Of a DNA stretch of 64,000 nt, positions 44,169-53,878 are shown piece by piece. Each line of letters starts with the position of its first letter. Position 1 is the first letter of the stretch. Source of the stretch: SAR324 cluster bacterium (lineage in GTDB: Bacteria > SAR324 > XYD2-FULL-50-16 > HCM1). The stretch lies in NCBI GenBank assembly GCA_002995645.1, contig PUHO01000008.1, positions 1 to 64,000 of the forward strand. Direction: 5' to 3'. The translations under genes and the position numbers were made by a program. The notes below the pieces were generated by a model, which was not told the origin of the DNA, did not search any database, and worked only from the letters and a program-made list of their open reading frames with translations.

Positions 44169-45236
44169 ATGAGTGACTATAATAATCCGTGGGATTCAAG
44201 AAATAAACAAAAAGGGGATTCATTTGAAAAAAACGTAAAAGATTTTTTCAGTAAATTTTTTGGTAATGAATCGCCTTCAGGAAATCCAAAAAAATCATCT
44301 AAATTAACAGTTGCTATTATTATTGTTGCACTGGCTTTATTTGTTATAGTGGATTCTGTTTATCAAATACAACCGGGAGAACAAGGCGTTGTTCTTAGGC
44401 TAGGGCGCTTTAGCTCTTTGTCTAATCCGGGTTTACATATTCGTATCCCTGTTGTGGATAAGTTGTATAAAGTAGACATAGGAACGATTCGTAAAGAGAA
44501 TTTCGGCGGGGCAAATAGCCGCGTTGACGCTGTTGAGAATTTAATTGCTCTTGCGTTAACAGCAGATAAAAACGTCATTAAACTAAGCTGGGTCGTGCAA
44601 TATAAAGTAAAAGATCCAATTAGGTTTTTATTTGCGATTCGCGATCAACGCGCTTGGGTGCAAGATATATCGCAAGCAACAATGCGCCGTGTTGTTGGTA
44701 ATAAAACGTTTGATGAAGTCCTAGCAAGTAGGGAAGAAATTTCATTACAAACAAAAACGGAAATGCAAGCTTTACTTGATAAATATGAATCAGGCGTGCA
44801 AATTACAACAGTACAATTACAAGACGCCGCGCCACCGGGACCGGTAAGACCTTCTTTTGACGAAGTAAACGACGCAGAACAAGACAGGGCAAGGCTAGTG
44901 AATGAAGCTGAAAAAGAAAGCAATTCTAAGATCCCAAAAGCAAAAGGGGAAGCCAAGAAATTAATTGAAGAAGCGAAAGGTTACGCTGTTGCAAGAGTGC
45001 AAGAAGCAAAAGGGGACGTTGCTTTATTTAATAAATTATATCATGCTTATAAGAAAGCAAAAGTCGTTACAAGAGAACGGTTATACATAGAAACAATGCA
45101 AGAAGTTTTGCCACACTTAAAAGAAGTGGTAGTGATAGACGACGGTAAAAAGGGAACAATCCCTTTATTAAATATTGGAGCAGTATCCGGTAAAAAAGGC
45201 GCCATGGCAATAGCAGGAGGACAAAATGAAAAGTAA
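44169..45236 (+). CDS. hflK: FtsH regulator HflK (SPFH protein)
   Basis: A 355-residue SPFH/prohibitin-type protein with a Gly/Asn/Lys-rich cytoplasmic N-terminus, one TM at about 46-64, QIQPGEQGVVLRLGRF, then a periplasmic SPFH domain and a coiled-coil tail rich in Ala/Lys/Glu. HflK and HflC form a cage around FtsH hexamers and control access of membrane substrates. Here FtsH lacks a working zinc site, so the cage would enclose an unfoldase. The end overlaps hflC by 11 nt. Confidence 0.93.
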   Translation: MSDYNNPWDSRNKQKGDSFEKNVKDFFSKFFGNESPSGNPKKSSKLTVAIIIVALALFVIVDSVYQIQPGEQGVVLRLGRFSSLSNPGLHIRIPVVDKLYKVDIGTIRKENFGGANSRVDAVENLIALALTADKNVIKLSWVVQYKVKDPIRFLFAIRDQRAWVQDISQATMRRVVGNKTFDEVLASREEISLQTKTEMQALLDKYESGVQITTVQLQDAAPPGPVRPSFDEVNDAEQDRARLVNEAEKESNSKIPKAKGEAKKLIEEAKGYAVARVQEAKGDVALFNKLYHAYKKAKVVTRERLYIETMQEVLPHLKEVVVIDDGKKGTIPLLNIGAVSGKKGAMAIAGGQNEK

Positions 45237-46149
45237 TCAAATATTAGCTATATTCTTGCTCGTTGCGGCAGTTTTATTTATTGGTTTTAATAGTGTTCTT
45301 GTGGTGCAAGAAGACGAAATGGCAGTTATTACGGAGTTTGGTAAGCCGAAAACTACTTATTATAAAGCCGGATTATATTTTAAAAAACCGTTTGTACAAA
45401 AGACTTTATTTTTTGATAAACGTATTCAAAAATGGGACGGTAGACCGTATGAAATCCCAACAAAAGACAAGAAATTTATTATTCTTGATACAGCGGCAAG
45501 GTGGCGTATTAATAACCCGTTACTTTTTTTACGTCGTATGAAAAATTTCTATCAAGCAAATATGATCCTAGACGATTTGTTTAACGGGGCAACAAGGGAT
45601 TTTATCAATCAAAACAACCTTGTTGAGGTAATTCGTAGTTCTGATTGGAAAGTAGGGCAAGAAGTGAGTGAACAAGGCGCAAGGCAAGAAGCGGTTTTAC
45701 TAGGACGGGATAAAATAATACAACTTATCCGCGACAGAGTGAAAGAAGTTGCTGCGGCTTATGGTATTGACGTTTTAGAAGTATTGATTAAAAAAATTAA
45801 CTATACTGAGAACGTACGTAAAACAGTGTATAGCCGTATGATTTCAGAACGTAAAAGAATGGCGGCGCAAAGTCGTTCCGAAGGGGAAGCTTTAAAAGCA
45901 AGCGTATTAGGAAGTATGGGCAAAACATTAAGCACCATTGAATCGCAAGCTTATAAAGAAGAACAAGAAATTAAAGGGCAAGCTGATGCTGATGCGGCTA
46001 ATATTTACGGTAAAGCCTATAATCAAGACGTAGAGTTTTATAAATTTTTCATTACCTTAAAATCATATAAAACAATTTTAGGAGCGAACACAAGGCTAGT
46101 CCTTCGTGCTAATTCGCCTTTATATAAATATTTCAAGCAAACGCATTAA
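45226..46149 (+). CDS. hflC: FtsH regulator HflC (SPFH protein)
   Basis: A 307-residue partner of HflK: TM at about 6-25, VLVVQEDEMAVITEFGKPKTTYYKAGLYFKKPF (SPFH start), LDTAARWRINNPLLF, and the NYTENVRKTVYSRMISERKRMAAQSRSEGE coiled coil. The ATG inside the hflK end is preceded by GGAGGA, so translation is coupled. Full length for the family. Confidence 0.93.
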   Translation: MKSNQILAIFLLVAAVLFIGFNSVLVVQEDEMAVITEFGKPKTTYYKAGLYFKKPFVQKTLFFDKRIQKWDGRPYEIPTKDKKFIILDTAARWRINNPLLFLRRMKNFYQANMILDDLFNGATRDFINQNNLVEVIRSSDWKVGQEVSEQGARQEAVLLGRDKIIQLIRDRVKEVAAAYGIDVLEVLIKKINYTENVRKTVYSRMISERKRMAAQSRSEGEALKASVLGSMGKTLSTIESQAYKEEQEIKGQADADAANIYGKAYNQDVEFYKFFITLKSYKTILGANTRLVLRANSPLYKYFKQTH

Positions 46150-46166
46150 TTTTTAGATTTATTTAT

Positions 46167-47492
46167 ATGAAAAACTCCGGTTCAATCTATGGCAAGGTGC
46201 AACGATTTGTGTTGCTACTGCTAGCAGTGTCTCTTTCTTGTTCTATTGCAGGAATTCACTTTGCTTTAGTAGTGACTTATATTGTGACAATCGTCTTGGT
46301 GGTGAAAAAAGAAATACCTGTTTTTTTCCCAAAAGAGGCGTTTGTTTTATTGGGGTTTCTTCTTTTGACCTTGTTAGCGGCAACATATGCGCAGAATCAT
46401 ACGGCATCGCTTTCTCATTTGAGTAAAGACGTTCGCTTGCCTATGATTTTTTGCATAGCCTGGTTTGCTTCTACCTATGATCCGGAGAAATGGCGTTTCT
46501 ATTTCTATTTGTTTTTAGGTTTTGCTTCGTTTATAGCTATTTACGGCATAATTCAACATTTTACAGGAACAAGCGTCTTAAAAAACGGGATTTTATCTTG
46601 GTACTATCCAACTTGGAACGTGCAACTTGTTAACGATAAACTACAAGTTTCTTGGCAAGTAAGGGGAACCTATTCGCATCACCTTACTTTTGGCGGCGTG
46701 TTTTTGTGGATTTGGTTATTTTGCTTTAGCTTAATTTTGTTTGACAATAAAGATCGTAGTTTTTTAATTATGTTGGCAATCCCGCTAACTATTGTGTTAG
46801 TGTATTCATATGCAAGAAGCGCATGGATTGGGACATTAGTCGGCATAGTGTGTATTATTTTGTTTAGATTAAAACAAAAACGAGGCTTATTTATAGGCAC
46901 CGTTCTTGGCGGCAGTTTATTGCTGGTTATACTTACTAAATTAGAAGTAACAAAAGCCTTATTTTATAAACTAGGAACTATTGGCGATCGTATCGTTAGC
47001 ATAACTTCGGCGTCAGCTAATAATGATCGATTATATATGTGGAAAGCGGCGTTAACATTAATAAAAAGACATCCTTTCGGTGTTGGCGCAAAAAATACGA
47101 ATGAATTACAAACTATATACGATCAAATCACGGCGAGTACAGGGCATTATTTTTTAAATAAAGCAACTATGGGTGTTCATAATTTATATTTACAAATATG
47201 GCTTATGTTCGGTTTTGTTGCTTTACTTGCCTTTCTTCTTTGGATTGGCATGTGGCTTTGGCGAGTGTATAAAGGCATTTTACAAAGTGAAGGATATGAA
47301 AAAGCAATTTTAGTTGGAATCTTTGCTGGGGCTATAGGTTTTCTTATTGAAGGCATATTTGAAGTGAATTTTTATGACGGAGAAGTCCAAACTATGTTAT
47401 TAATAGGAATGGCGTTAAGTTGGGCTATTTTACACAGGCAAAAACAACGGGCGTTAAACCTAGAAGAAAAAACGAAGCCAATAGCAAGCTAG
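46167..47492 (+). CDS. O-antigen ligase / polymerase family membrane protein
   Basis: A 441-residue protein with about eleven hydrophobic segments. The Wzy_C/WaaL-type pattern is seen: a central RGTYSHHLTFGGV extracytoplasmic loop, YSYARSAWIGTLVGIV, and the long periplasmic loop KRHPFGVGAKNTNELQ...TMGVHNLYLQIWLMFG with the conserved HN(x)YLQ. It would ligate O-polysaccharide to lipid A-core or polymerise repeats at the outer face of the inner membrane. It is 17 bp after hflC. No other LPS genes are nearby. Confidence 0.82.
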   Translation: MKNSGSIYGKVQRFVLLLLAVSLSCSIAGIHFALVVTYIVTIVLVVKKEIPVFFPKEAFVLLGFLLLTLLAATYAQNHTASLSHLSKDVRLPMIFCIAWFASTYDPEKWRFYFYLFLGFASFIAIYGIIQHFTGTSVLKNGILSWYYPTWNVQLVNDKLQVSWQVRGTYSHHLTFGGVFLWIWLFCFSLILFDNKDRSFLIMLAIPLTIVLVYSYARSAWIGTLVGIVCIILFRLKQKRGLFIGTVLGGSLLLVILTKLEVTKALFYKLGTIGDRIVSITSASANNDRLYMWKAALTLIKRHPFGVGAKNTNELQTIYDQITASTGHYFLNKATMGVHNLYLQIWLMFGFVALLAFLLWIGMWLWRVYKGILQSEGYEKAILVGIFAGAIGFLIEGIFEVNFYDGEVQTMLLIGMALSWAILHRQKQRALNLEEKTKPIAS

Positions 47493-47548
47493 TTGGTAAG
47501 AGTAAACAGATAGTATATTTATAAATTAATTAGAGTATAGTTTAAGTT

Positions 47549-49972
47549 ATGGTAGAAACGAATATTATTTCAAAAAATATTGAAGAATCAATGAAGGACG
47601 CATACCTTGATTATGCAATGAGTGTCATCATAGGAAGGGCTCTACCAGACGTACGGGACGGTTTAAAGCCGGTACATAGGCGAATCTTGTACGCAATGAG
47701 TGATTTGAACGTACTACATACAAGACCGTATATGAAATCGGCGCGTATTGTTGGGGAAGTGATCGGTAAATATCATCCGCATGGTGATGCTGCCGTATAT
47801 GATGCCACAGTGCGTATGGTGCAAGATTTTTCGTTACGTATTCCTTTAGTAGACGGACAAGGGAACTTTGGTTCTGTTGACGGCGATGAAGCGGCGGCTA
47901 TGCGTTACACAGAGGTAAGGCTTGCTAAAGTTACACAAGAATTTTTACAAGATCTAGAAAAAAATACAGTTGATTTTATTGATAACTATGACGGATCTTT
48001 AAGAGAACCGACAGTGTTACCAACAAAAGTGCCTAATTTGTTGATTAACGGATCGTCCGGTATAGCTGTGGGAATGGCAACAAATATTCCTTCCCATAAT
48101 CTTGGTGAGGTGATTAAAGGTTTATTGTATTATATTGACAATAGAGATTGTTCTATTGAAGATTTAATGGCGTATATTCCGGGACCAGATTTCCCAACAG
48201 CCGGGGAAATACGGGGCGTTAAAGGTATTATAGAAGCCTATAAAACAGGTAGGGGCATTATTTATGTTCGTGCTAAAACCTTAGTAGAAGAAAGACCAAA
48301 CGGCAAAGAAGCTATTATTGTTACTGAATTGCCGTATATGGTGAATAAAGCAAGATTAATAGAAAAAATAGCCGAGCTAGTTAAGCTAAAAAAAATAGAA
48401 GGCATACAAGATCTACGAGACGAATCAGATAAACGCGGTATGCGTATTGTTATTGAGTTAAAACGTAACGAAGATTCAGAAAGTATGATTGCTAAGTTGT
48501 ATAAAAATACGTCTATGCAAACTTCGTTTGGTATTAATTTGCTTGCCGTTGTGGACGCGCAACCACAGCTTTTGAATTTAAAGCAAATCTTATATCACTT
48601 TCTTAATCACCGTATAGAAATAGTTACAAGACGTATTACGTTTGAACTAGCTAAAGCAGAGCAACGAGCGCATATACTAGAAGGTTTACAAGTAGCGCAA
48701 ACTAAAATTGATGAAGTCGTTGCGTTAATCCGCCAAGCAAAAAGCACAAAAGAAGCTAAAGAAGGTTTAATGACAAGCTTTGCTTTAAGTGACAAACAAG
48801 CGCAAGCTATTTTAGAAATGCGATTGCAGCGATTAACTGCGCTAGAAGTGGAAAAACTAGTTGGCGAGTTAACTGAGTTATATAAAAATATTACATGGTA
48901 TAAAGAGGTGCTTGCCAATGACACTTTGTTAATTAATATTATAAAAGACGAGTTAAAAGAAATAGACGAAACCTATACAACGCCACGAAGGACTAACATT
49001 GAAACAAGCGATCCAAACGTTTCAGTAGAAGAGTTAATACCAAATGATAATATGGTCGTAACTATGAGTCGCGGTGGGTATATTAAACGTATTGCCTTGG
49101 AAAATTATAATACGCAAAACAGAGGTGGTAAAGGAAAAGTTGGCATGGGTACGGCTACGGAAGACGTACTAGATCAAGTGTACTTTGCAACGGCACATGC
49201 TAATTTATTAATTTTCACAAATCAAGGACGCGTTTTTTCTAAGAAAATATATGAATTGCCACTTGCTTCAAGAACGGCAAAAGGCAGAGCGTGGATTAAT
49301 TTAATCCCTTTACTAGCAGAAGAAGAAGTCGTTTGTTGTATGCCTATTGCTGACTTACAACAAGATAGTTCTATTGTAATGATGACGCAAAACGGTGTAA
49401 TTAAAAGAACGGCGCTATCTGCGTATGAAAAAATACGAAGTACCGGCGTTAAATCTATTGTATTAGACGAAGGGGATAAAGTTATATCCGCAAGGTACGG
49501 CAATAAAGAAGATTCTATTTTTATTGCAACGTCTAACGGTATGTCGTTACGTTTCTTAGTTGAGAAATTACGAGAACAAGGACGCGTTACAAGAGGGGTA
49601 CGAGGTATTAAGTTGCGAGAAGACGATTACGTTGTATCTATGGAAGTGATTGCCGATGAAAACATGGACTTAATGACCATTACAGAAAACGGCTATGCAA
49701 AAAAATCAAAAGTAAGCAATTATCCAATACGAAACCGCGCCGGCGTGGGTATTATGAATATCCGCAAATCAAGTCGCAACGGTAAAGTGATTATAGCGCT
49801 TCCGGTAACAAACGAAAGTGAATTAATTTTATTAACAATGCAAGGTAAAGTAATGCGCGTTGCTGTGAAACAAATTAATATTACAGGACGGGTAACGCAA
49901 GGAGTACGCTTAATTTCACTAGAAAAAGAAGAAAAACTTGTTTCAGCTATTAATTTTGTATTAGACGAATAA
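47549..49972 (+). CDS. gyrA: DNA gyrase subunit A
   Basis: An 807-residue topoisomerase subunit that cuts and rejoins DNA during supercoiling. Catalytic tyrosine is Y120 ([10 protein letters not shown]). The quinolone region reads [11 protein letters not shown], with Ala at the position of E. coli Ser83 and Asp85 at E. coli Asp87. The GyrA box in the C-terminal wheel is QNRGGKG, which separates it from ParC. Five to six C-terminal blades are present. It lies 12 bp upstream of bamD. Confidence 0.97.
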   Translation: MVETNIISKNIEESMKDAYLDYAMSVIIGRALPDVRDGLKPVHRRILYAMSDLNVLHTRPYMKSARIVGEVIGKYHPHGDAAVYDATVRMVQDFSLRIPLVDGQGNFGSVDGDEAAAMRYTEVRLAKVTQEFLQDLEKNTVDFIDNYDGSLREPTVLPTKVPNLLINGSSGIAVGMATNIPSHNLGEVIKGLLYYIDNRDCSIEDLMAYIPGPDFPTAGEIRGVKGIIEAYKTGRGIIYVRAKTLVEERPNGKEAIIVTELPYMVNKARLIEKIAELVKLKKIEGIQDLRDESDKRGMRIVIELKRNEDSESMIAKLYKNTSMQTSFGINLLAVVDAQPQLLNLKQILYHFLNHRIEIVTRRITFELAKAEQRAHILEGLQVAQTKIDEVVALIRQAKSTKEAKEGLMTSFALSDKQAQAILEMRLQRLTALEVEKLVGELTELYKNITWYKEVLANDTLLINIIKDELKEIDETYTTPRRTNIETSDPNVSVEELIPNDNMVVTMSRGGYIKRIALENYNTQNRGGKGKVGMGTATEDVLDQVYFATAHANLLIFTNQGRVFSKKIYELPLASRTAKGRAWINLIPLLAEEEVVCCMPIADLQQDSSIVMMTQNGVIKRTALSAYEKIRSTGVKSIVLDEGDKVISARYGNKEDSIFIATSNGMSLRFLVEKLREQGRVTRGVRGIKLREDDYVVSMEVIADENMDLMTITENGYAKKSKVSNYPIRNRAGVGIMNIRKSSRNGKVIIALPVTNESELILLTMQGKVMRVAVKQINITGRVTQGVRLISLEKEEKLVSAINFVLDE

Positions 49973-49984
49973 ACTAGAATAGTA

Positions 49985-50800
49985 ATGAAAAGAAATTTTT
50001 TAACTACATGCGTATTATTATGTAGCTGCTTAGTGTTAATTAGCTCTTGCGATTTTAATAAGCCGGATCATATTTTTACAAGGGCAGTTGAAAAAATGCA
50101 AGCTTATCAATACAAAGACGCAGTAACTTTGTTTGATATTATAGTGCGCGCGTATCCGGACAGTGAATTAGTAGATCGGTCTTTGTTTTTTATAGCAAAT
50201 ACATATGAAACCTATTTGCTAGATCTTCCTAAAGCAATTAAAACGTATCGCACTATATTGCAAAGAGGACCGGATTCGGCATATTATACGGCTAGTATAG
50301 AAGCGCTTTTTAGAATATATATAGCCGGTGGTAATAAGAATATGCGAGAAATGGCTTTATTAATTTCACGTTTATATACGAATCCAAATAATAAGTATAA
50401 TTTTGCTAAACAATATATTTTAGCGCAAGAATATTTACAGACAAAAGATTACCAACAAACGCGTGTTATTGCAAAACAAATATACGTTCATGCAAAAACC
50501 CCGTTGTGGCAACAAAGAGCGTATTATTTAATTGGCAAATCCTATGAGCAACAAGGGAACTTGGCAATGGCGCTTTTAACTGTAAAAGAGATGCAGAAGA
50601 AATATAGTAAAACTATATATGCCGTTCCTATTATTTTAGAAATAGGCGATATTTTTGAAAGACAAGGTAACTTATTACAAGCTGTTACTATGTACCGCAA
50701 GATATTAAATAACACGGAAAAACAAAGCATTTATTACCAACTGACGTATGAACGTATAGAACGTATTCGTTTAAGAATGCGCTATACAAACGAAGGTTAA
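49985..50800 (+). CDS. bamD: BamD-like outer membrane assembly lipoprotein
   Basis: A 271-residue lipoprotein with signal MKRNFLTTCVLLCSCLVLISSC. The mature part is made of TPR-like helix pairs: AVEKMQAYQYKDAVTLFDIIVRAYPDSELVDRSLFFIAN, RTILQRGPDSAYY, YLIGKSYEQQGNLAMAL. BamD recognises beta-barrel proteins for the BAM complex at the inner face of the outer membrane. Typical size is 240-260 aa. Other TPR lipoproteins (CpoB/YbgF) are alternatives. It is 14 bp upstream of parA. Confidence 0.75.
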   Translation: MKRNFLTTCVLLCSCLVLISSCDFNKPDHIFTRAVEKMQAYQYKDAVTLFDIIVRAYPDSELVDRSLFFIANTYETYLLDLPKAIKTYRTILQRGPDSAYYTASIEALFRIYIAGGNKNMREMALLISRLYTNPNNKYNFAKQYILAQEYLQTKDYQQTRVIAKQIYVHAKTPLWQQRAYYLIGKSYEQQGNLAMALLTVKEMQKKYSKTIYAVPIILEIGDIFERQGNLLQAVTMYRKILNNTEKQSIYYQLTYERIERIRLRMRYTNEG

Positions 50801-50814
50801 CGTAAAAGGAAACT

Positions 50815-51576
50815 ATGGCAAAAATAATAACGATATCAAATCAAAAGGGCGGTGTTGGGAAAACGACAACTGCTATTAATTTAGCCGCTTCTTTAAGTGC
50901 GTATAAGAAAAAAGTATTACTTATAGACTTTGATCCACAAGGGAATGCAAGTAGTGGTTTGGGCGTTGTTGCGGAAAACATAAATAAAAACGTGTATGCA
51001 ATTATAACTGATTTTAAACGTTTTCCAGATCAGATTCAGCCGACTGATATGCCCGGTTTAGACATTGTGCCGGCTAATGTGAATCTCTCCGGTGCGGAAG
51101 TGGAGCTTGTAGGGCATAAATATCAAAATACGCTTTTGAAGAACGCCATTTCACTTGTAGAAGATAAATACGATTATATTTTTATTGATTGCCCGCCGTC
51201 ACTTAGCTTGTTAACGATTAACGCACTTGTTGCGGCAAAAAGCGTTTTAATTCCTTTACAATGCGAATATTATGCAATGGAAGGCTTAAGTTTACTTATA
51301 AAAACCATAGATAATATTAAGTTACATTTAAATAATGAATTAATGATAGAAGGTATCGTTTTAACAATGTATGATAAAAGAAATAACCTGTCTAAACAAG
51401 TAGAGCAAGAGGTTGTTAAACATTTTAAGTCAACTTTGTTTAAACAAGTGATTCCAAGAAATGTTAAACTTAGTGAAGCGCCGTCTTTTGGCGAGCCTGT
51501 ATTTGTATATGATAGAGCGTCCACAGGGGCATTAAGTTACTTAGCTTTGGCTAAAGAGATGTTAGAAAGAACGTAG
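50815..51576 (+). CDS. parA: Chromosome partitioning ATPase ParA (Soj)
   Basis: A 253-residue Walker-type ATPase. The deviant Walker A is [14 protein letters not shown] (about 10-23), followed by [16 protein letters not shown] and [17 protein letters not shown]. The size fits chromosomal ParA without an N-terminal HTH. It moves ParB-bound origins on the nucleoid. A strong ribosome binding site (AAAAGGAAACT) precedes the ATG. It is 11 bp upstream of parB. Confidence 0.97.
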   Translation: MAKIITISNQKGGVGKTTTAINLAASLSAYKKKVLLIDFDPQGNASSGLGVVAENINKNVYAIITDFKRFPDQIQPTDMPGLDIVPANVNLSGAEVELVGHKYQNTLLKNAISLVEDKYDYIFIDCPPSLSLLTINALVAAKSVLIPLQCEYYAMEGLSLLIKTIDNIKLHLNNELMIEGIVLTMYDKRNNLSKQVEQEVVKHFKSTLFKQVIPRNVKLSEAPSFGEPVFVYDRASTGALSYLALAKEMLERT

Positions 51577-51587
51577 TACGGTAAAAG

Positions 51588-52511
51588 ATGGTATCAAAAG
51601 AACGTAAAGTATTAGGAAGGGGTTTTAGTGTTTTGCTACAATCAGATAGCACGGTTGTCCCGCAAAATGCAGAAAATATAGTAGAAGTTCCTGTTACTCA
51701 TATACATTGTAATCCCAATCAACCAAGAACCTATTTTGCAGACGATAGGCTACAAGAGCTTGCTGAATCTATTACAGTGAAGGGCGTTATCCAACCGATT
51801 TTACTTCGTCCCATTGAAAACCTTCCTGAGCAATATGAAATAGTAGCAGGCGAAAGACGTTGGCGCGCTTCTAAACTAGCGGGGTTTGCTAAAATCCCGG
51901 CAATTATTCGTACGATTCAAAACACGGACTTACTAGAAACTTCTTTAATAGAGAATATACAACGTGAGAACTTAAATGCTATTGAAGAGGCTAAGGCGTA
52001 TCGCAATTTAATTCGTGAGTTTGGCTATACGCAAGAAACCTTAGCAAGGAGAATAGGCAAAAGTCGCACAACAATTACCAATTTAATGCGGTTATTACAT
52101 TTGCCGGACGAGGTGCAAAAAGAAATCGTTAGCGGGTCTTTGTCTGTGGGGCATGCAAGGGCTTTAATTAATTTACCGGAACAAGAGCAAGCTAGTTTAG
52201 TTAAATCTATTTTACAAGATAAGCTAACCGTTAGGGACGTAGAGAGTAAAGTTAGTGAATTAACAGGCAAAAAGAAAGGCAAACAAAAAGACGAAAAAAT
52301 AAGCGTTACAAAGACAAAAGAAAACGAAACTATACAAGAAAACGGGCACTTATCAGCAACGCAAGAAGCTTTGCAAAATTTTTACGCAACAAAAATAAGT
52401 ATTCAAAATAAGGAAGGTAAAGGAACGATTAGTATAGATTACTACGATCAAGAAGATTTTAATAGAATATATAGCCTTCTTTTGCATAGGAGCGAACATG
52501 AAAAAAACTAA
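51588..52511 (+). CDS. parB: Chromosome partitioning protein ParB (Spo0J)
   Basis: A 307-residue CTP-dependent DNA clamp that loads at parS. The CTPase motifs are NPNQPRTYF and AGERRWRASKLAG. LIENIQRENLNAIEEAKAY, the HTH segment (TQETLARRIGKSRTTITNLMRLLHLP) and VSGSLSVGHARAL follow. A Lys-rich linker leads to the dimerisation domain. I saw no canonical parS (TGTTTCACGTGAAACA) in the window by eye. It overlaps the bactofilin start by 14 nt. Confidence 0.96.
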   Translation: MVSKERKVLGRGFSVLLQSDSTVVPQNAENIVEVPVTHIHCNPNQPRTYFADDRLQELAESITVKGVIQPILLRPIENLPEQYEIVAGERRWRASKLAGFAKIPAIIRTIQNTDLLETSLIENIQRENLNAIEEAKAYRNLIREFGYTQETLARRIGKSRTTITNLMRLLHLPDEVQKEIVSGSLSVGHARALINLPEQEQASLVKSILQDKLTVRDVESKVSELTGKKKGKQKDEKISVTKTKENETIQENGHLSATQEALQNFYATKISIQNKEGKGTISIDYYDQEDFNRIYSLLLHRSEHEKN

Positions 52512-52860
52512 ACATATGCCAATTTGTCTTTTTTCTGAGCAAGTAGAATTAAACGGTACGCTTAAAGCAAAAGGAAACGTGCATTTAAGCGGGGAGTTTC
52601 AAGGTATTATAGAAACTGACGGATCGGTTCATATAGGAGAAAAAACAGTTGCTAAAGCTGATATTAAAGCCGAGTCGGTTTCTGTTCGCGGTAAAGTAGA
52701 AGGAATGATAGAAGCAAAAAAGGCTATTACAATACAAGAGAGCGGAAGTTTTACCGGGACAACTAAAGCAGAAACTTTATTGGTAGATAAAACCGCGTAC
52801 TTTAGCGGGAAATCTATTTTATTATCAGAAGAAGAGGATAAAGGAGAACCTACTACATAA
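52498..52860 (+). CDS. Bactofilin
   Basis: A 120-residue polymer-forming cytoskeletal protein (DUF583). After a short tail the right-handed beta-helix repeats run from about 15 to 105: GTLKAKGNVHLSGEFQGII, GSVHIGEKTVAKADIKAES, VSVRGKVEGMIEAKKAI. The overlap with parB points to coupled expression. In Myxococcus bactofilins co-operate with ParABS to place chromosomes, and the same linkage here suggests the same job (inference). Confidence 0.93.
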   Translation: MKKTKHMPICLFSEQVELNGTLKAKGNVHLSGEFQGIIETDGSVHIGEKTVAKADIKAESVSVRGKVEGMIEAKKAITIQESGSFTGTTKAETLLVDKTAYFSGKSILLSEEEDKGEPTT

Positions 52861-52876
52861 CCTTGTATATAGTAGG
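52849..52876 (+). terminator. Possible terminator of the parAB-bactofilin operon
   Basis: Perfect 7-bp stem CCTACTA (52849-52855) / TAGTAGG (52870-52876) overlapping the bactofilin stop, followed by the T-rich CTTGTTTTGTTGTT. Confidence 0.45.
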
Positions 52877-52909
52877 CTTGTTTTGTTGTTAGCTTATACT
52901 AAATCTTAT

Positions 52910-53348
52910 TTATTTTGAAGGATTTTGAAGCGCTGTTAAATCAATTTTCCAAGATTGCGGTGCTTTTATTAAATGTGGCCAGTCATGATGTTTTACAGGT
53001 AGGGTGGTTTTGCCGTCTAAGCTTTTCCCCTCTTTTACGTTTAATATATCAAGAACAATTTCATGGAATGTTTTCTCTGATTCTGTTGGGTTCGGCGACG
53101 GGTATGATGAATTATCGTTTAATTTATAATCTTTAGGCATCTTGAAGTCGTCGTATCCGTTTGCTTTTACATCTTGTACAAAATCTTTTAGAGGATATAC
53201 TATATAGGAATTGATTCCCCCTTCCTGCCCCTTCATATACATCTATTTCTATATATGCGCTAGCTAGAGTCTCTTTTAAGTTTGCCATAAACTTTCCATT
53301 CCATTTATATGGTGCTGTCGTAGGAAGAGCAGGATAAAGATCCTTTAA
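52910..53348 (-). pseudogene. Frameshifted, 5'-truncated gene remnant
   Basis: A minus-strand ORF (53242-52910, 110 codons) reads ...GGINSYIVYPLKDFVQDVKANGYDDF...HHDWPHLIKAPQSWKIDLTALQ. In another minus-strand frame immediately upstream, from 53348 to about 53225, the DNA reads LKDLYPALPTTAPYKWNGKF then MANLKETLASAYIEIDVYEG. The two parts join naturally across one frameshift near 53225, and the upstream part starts at a stop codon. I do not recognise the family. Composition is protein-like, so it appears to be a recently decayed gene lying in a gap (52861-53557) that is otherwise empty. Confidence 0.6.
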
Positions 53349-53557
53349 TTAAGTTTAAAATATAATGTAAAAGCGTTCCTTCGCTTCCATGCTTCTGTAG
53401 GCTTGAAGAAAAGCCTTATAACTTTCGTTTAACAAGTAATTACAGAAATATTTACTATTCTAGCCAAAAAACAGAAATCGGCAAGTGTTAAGTTATAAAA
53501 AGGACATAAAAAGATTATATATGCGATATCTTTTATAAAGATTATTGATTTTTAGCA

Positions 53558-53878
53558 TTAAAACACTTGTGGATCGTTGTCTTCTTTTGTTGCTGCGTTA
53601 GCCTGTTCTTCTTCGCTTAGCTTGCTAGCTTTTTGTATTTCTTGTTGTATTTTAGCAGACGATTTTTCTTTTAATAGCCATAAGATACCAATAGAAACCC
53701 CGCCAATAACGGCAGAAAGCTTAACAGTAGGCGGGAAAGGGCGTGTCGTGATAATAAAAAACCAAAGTGTATACGAAAGGTACGCCGCTTGTAAGATAAT
53801 AATCAGAGCGAAAAAAATACGTAAATAATGCCTTACTTTTGCTTGTTTTTTTGTATGCGTTGTTTGATGGGATTCCAT
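53558..53878 (-). CDS. Small membrane protein, function unknown
   Basis: A 106-residue protein with a basic N-terminus, two predicted TMs (about 19-42 and 51-68) and an acidic, Glu/Lys/Ala-rich cytoplasmic tail. No family recognised. Its start overlaps the end of the upstream 416-residue gene by 46 nt in another frame, which implies coupled translation and perhaps a shared job. Confidence 0.6.
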   Translation of the reverse strand: MESHQTTHTKKQAKVRHYLRIFFALIIILQAAYLSYTLWFFIITTRPFPPTVKLSAVIGGVSIGILWLLKEKSSAKIQQEIQKASKLSEEEQANAATKEDNDPQVF

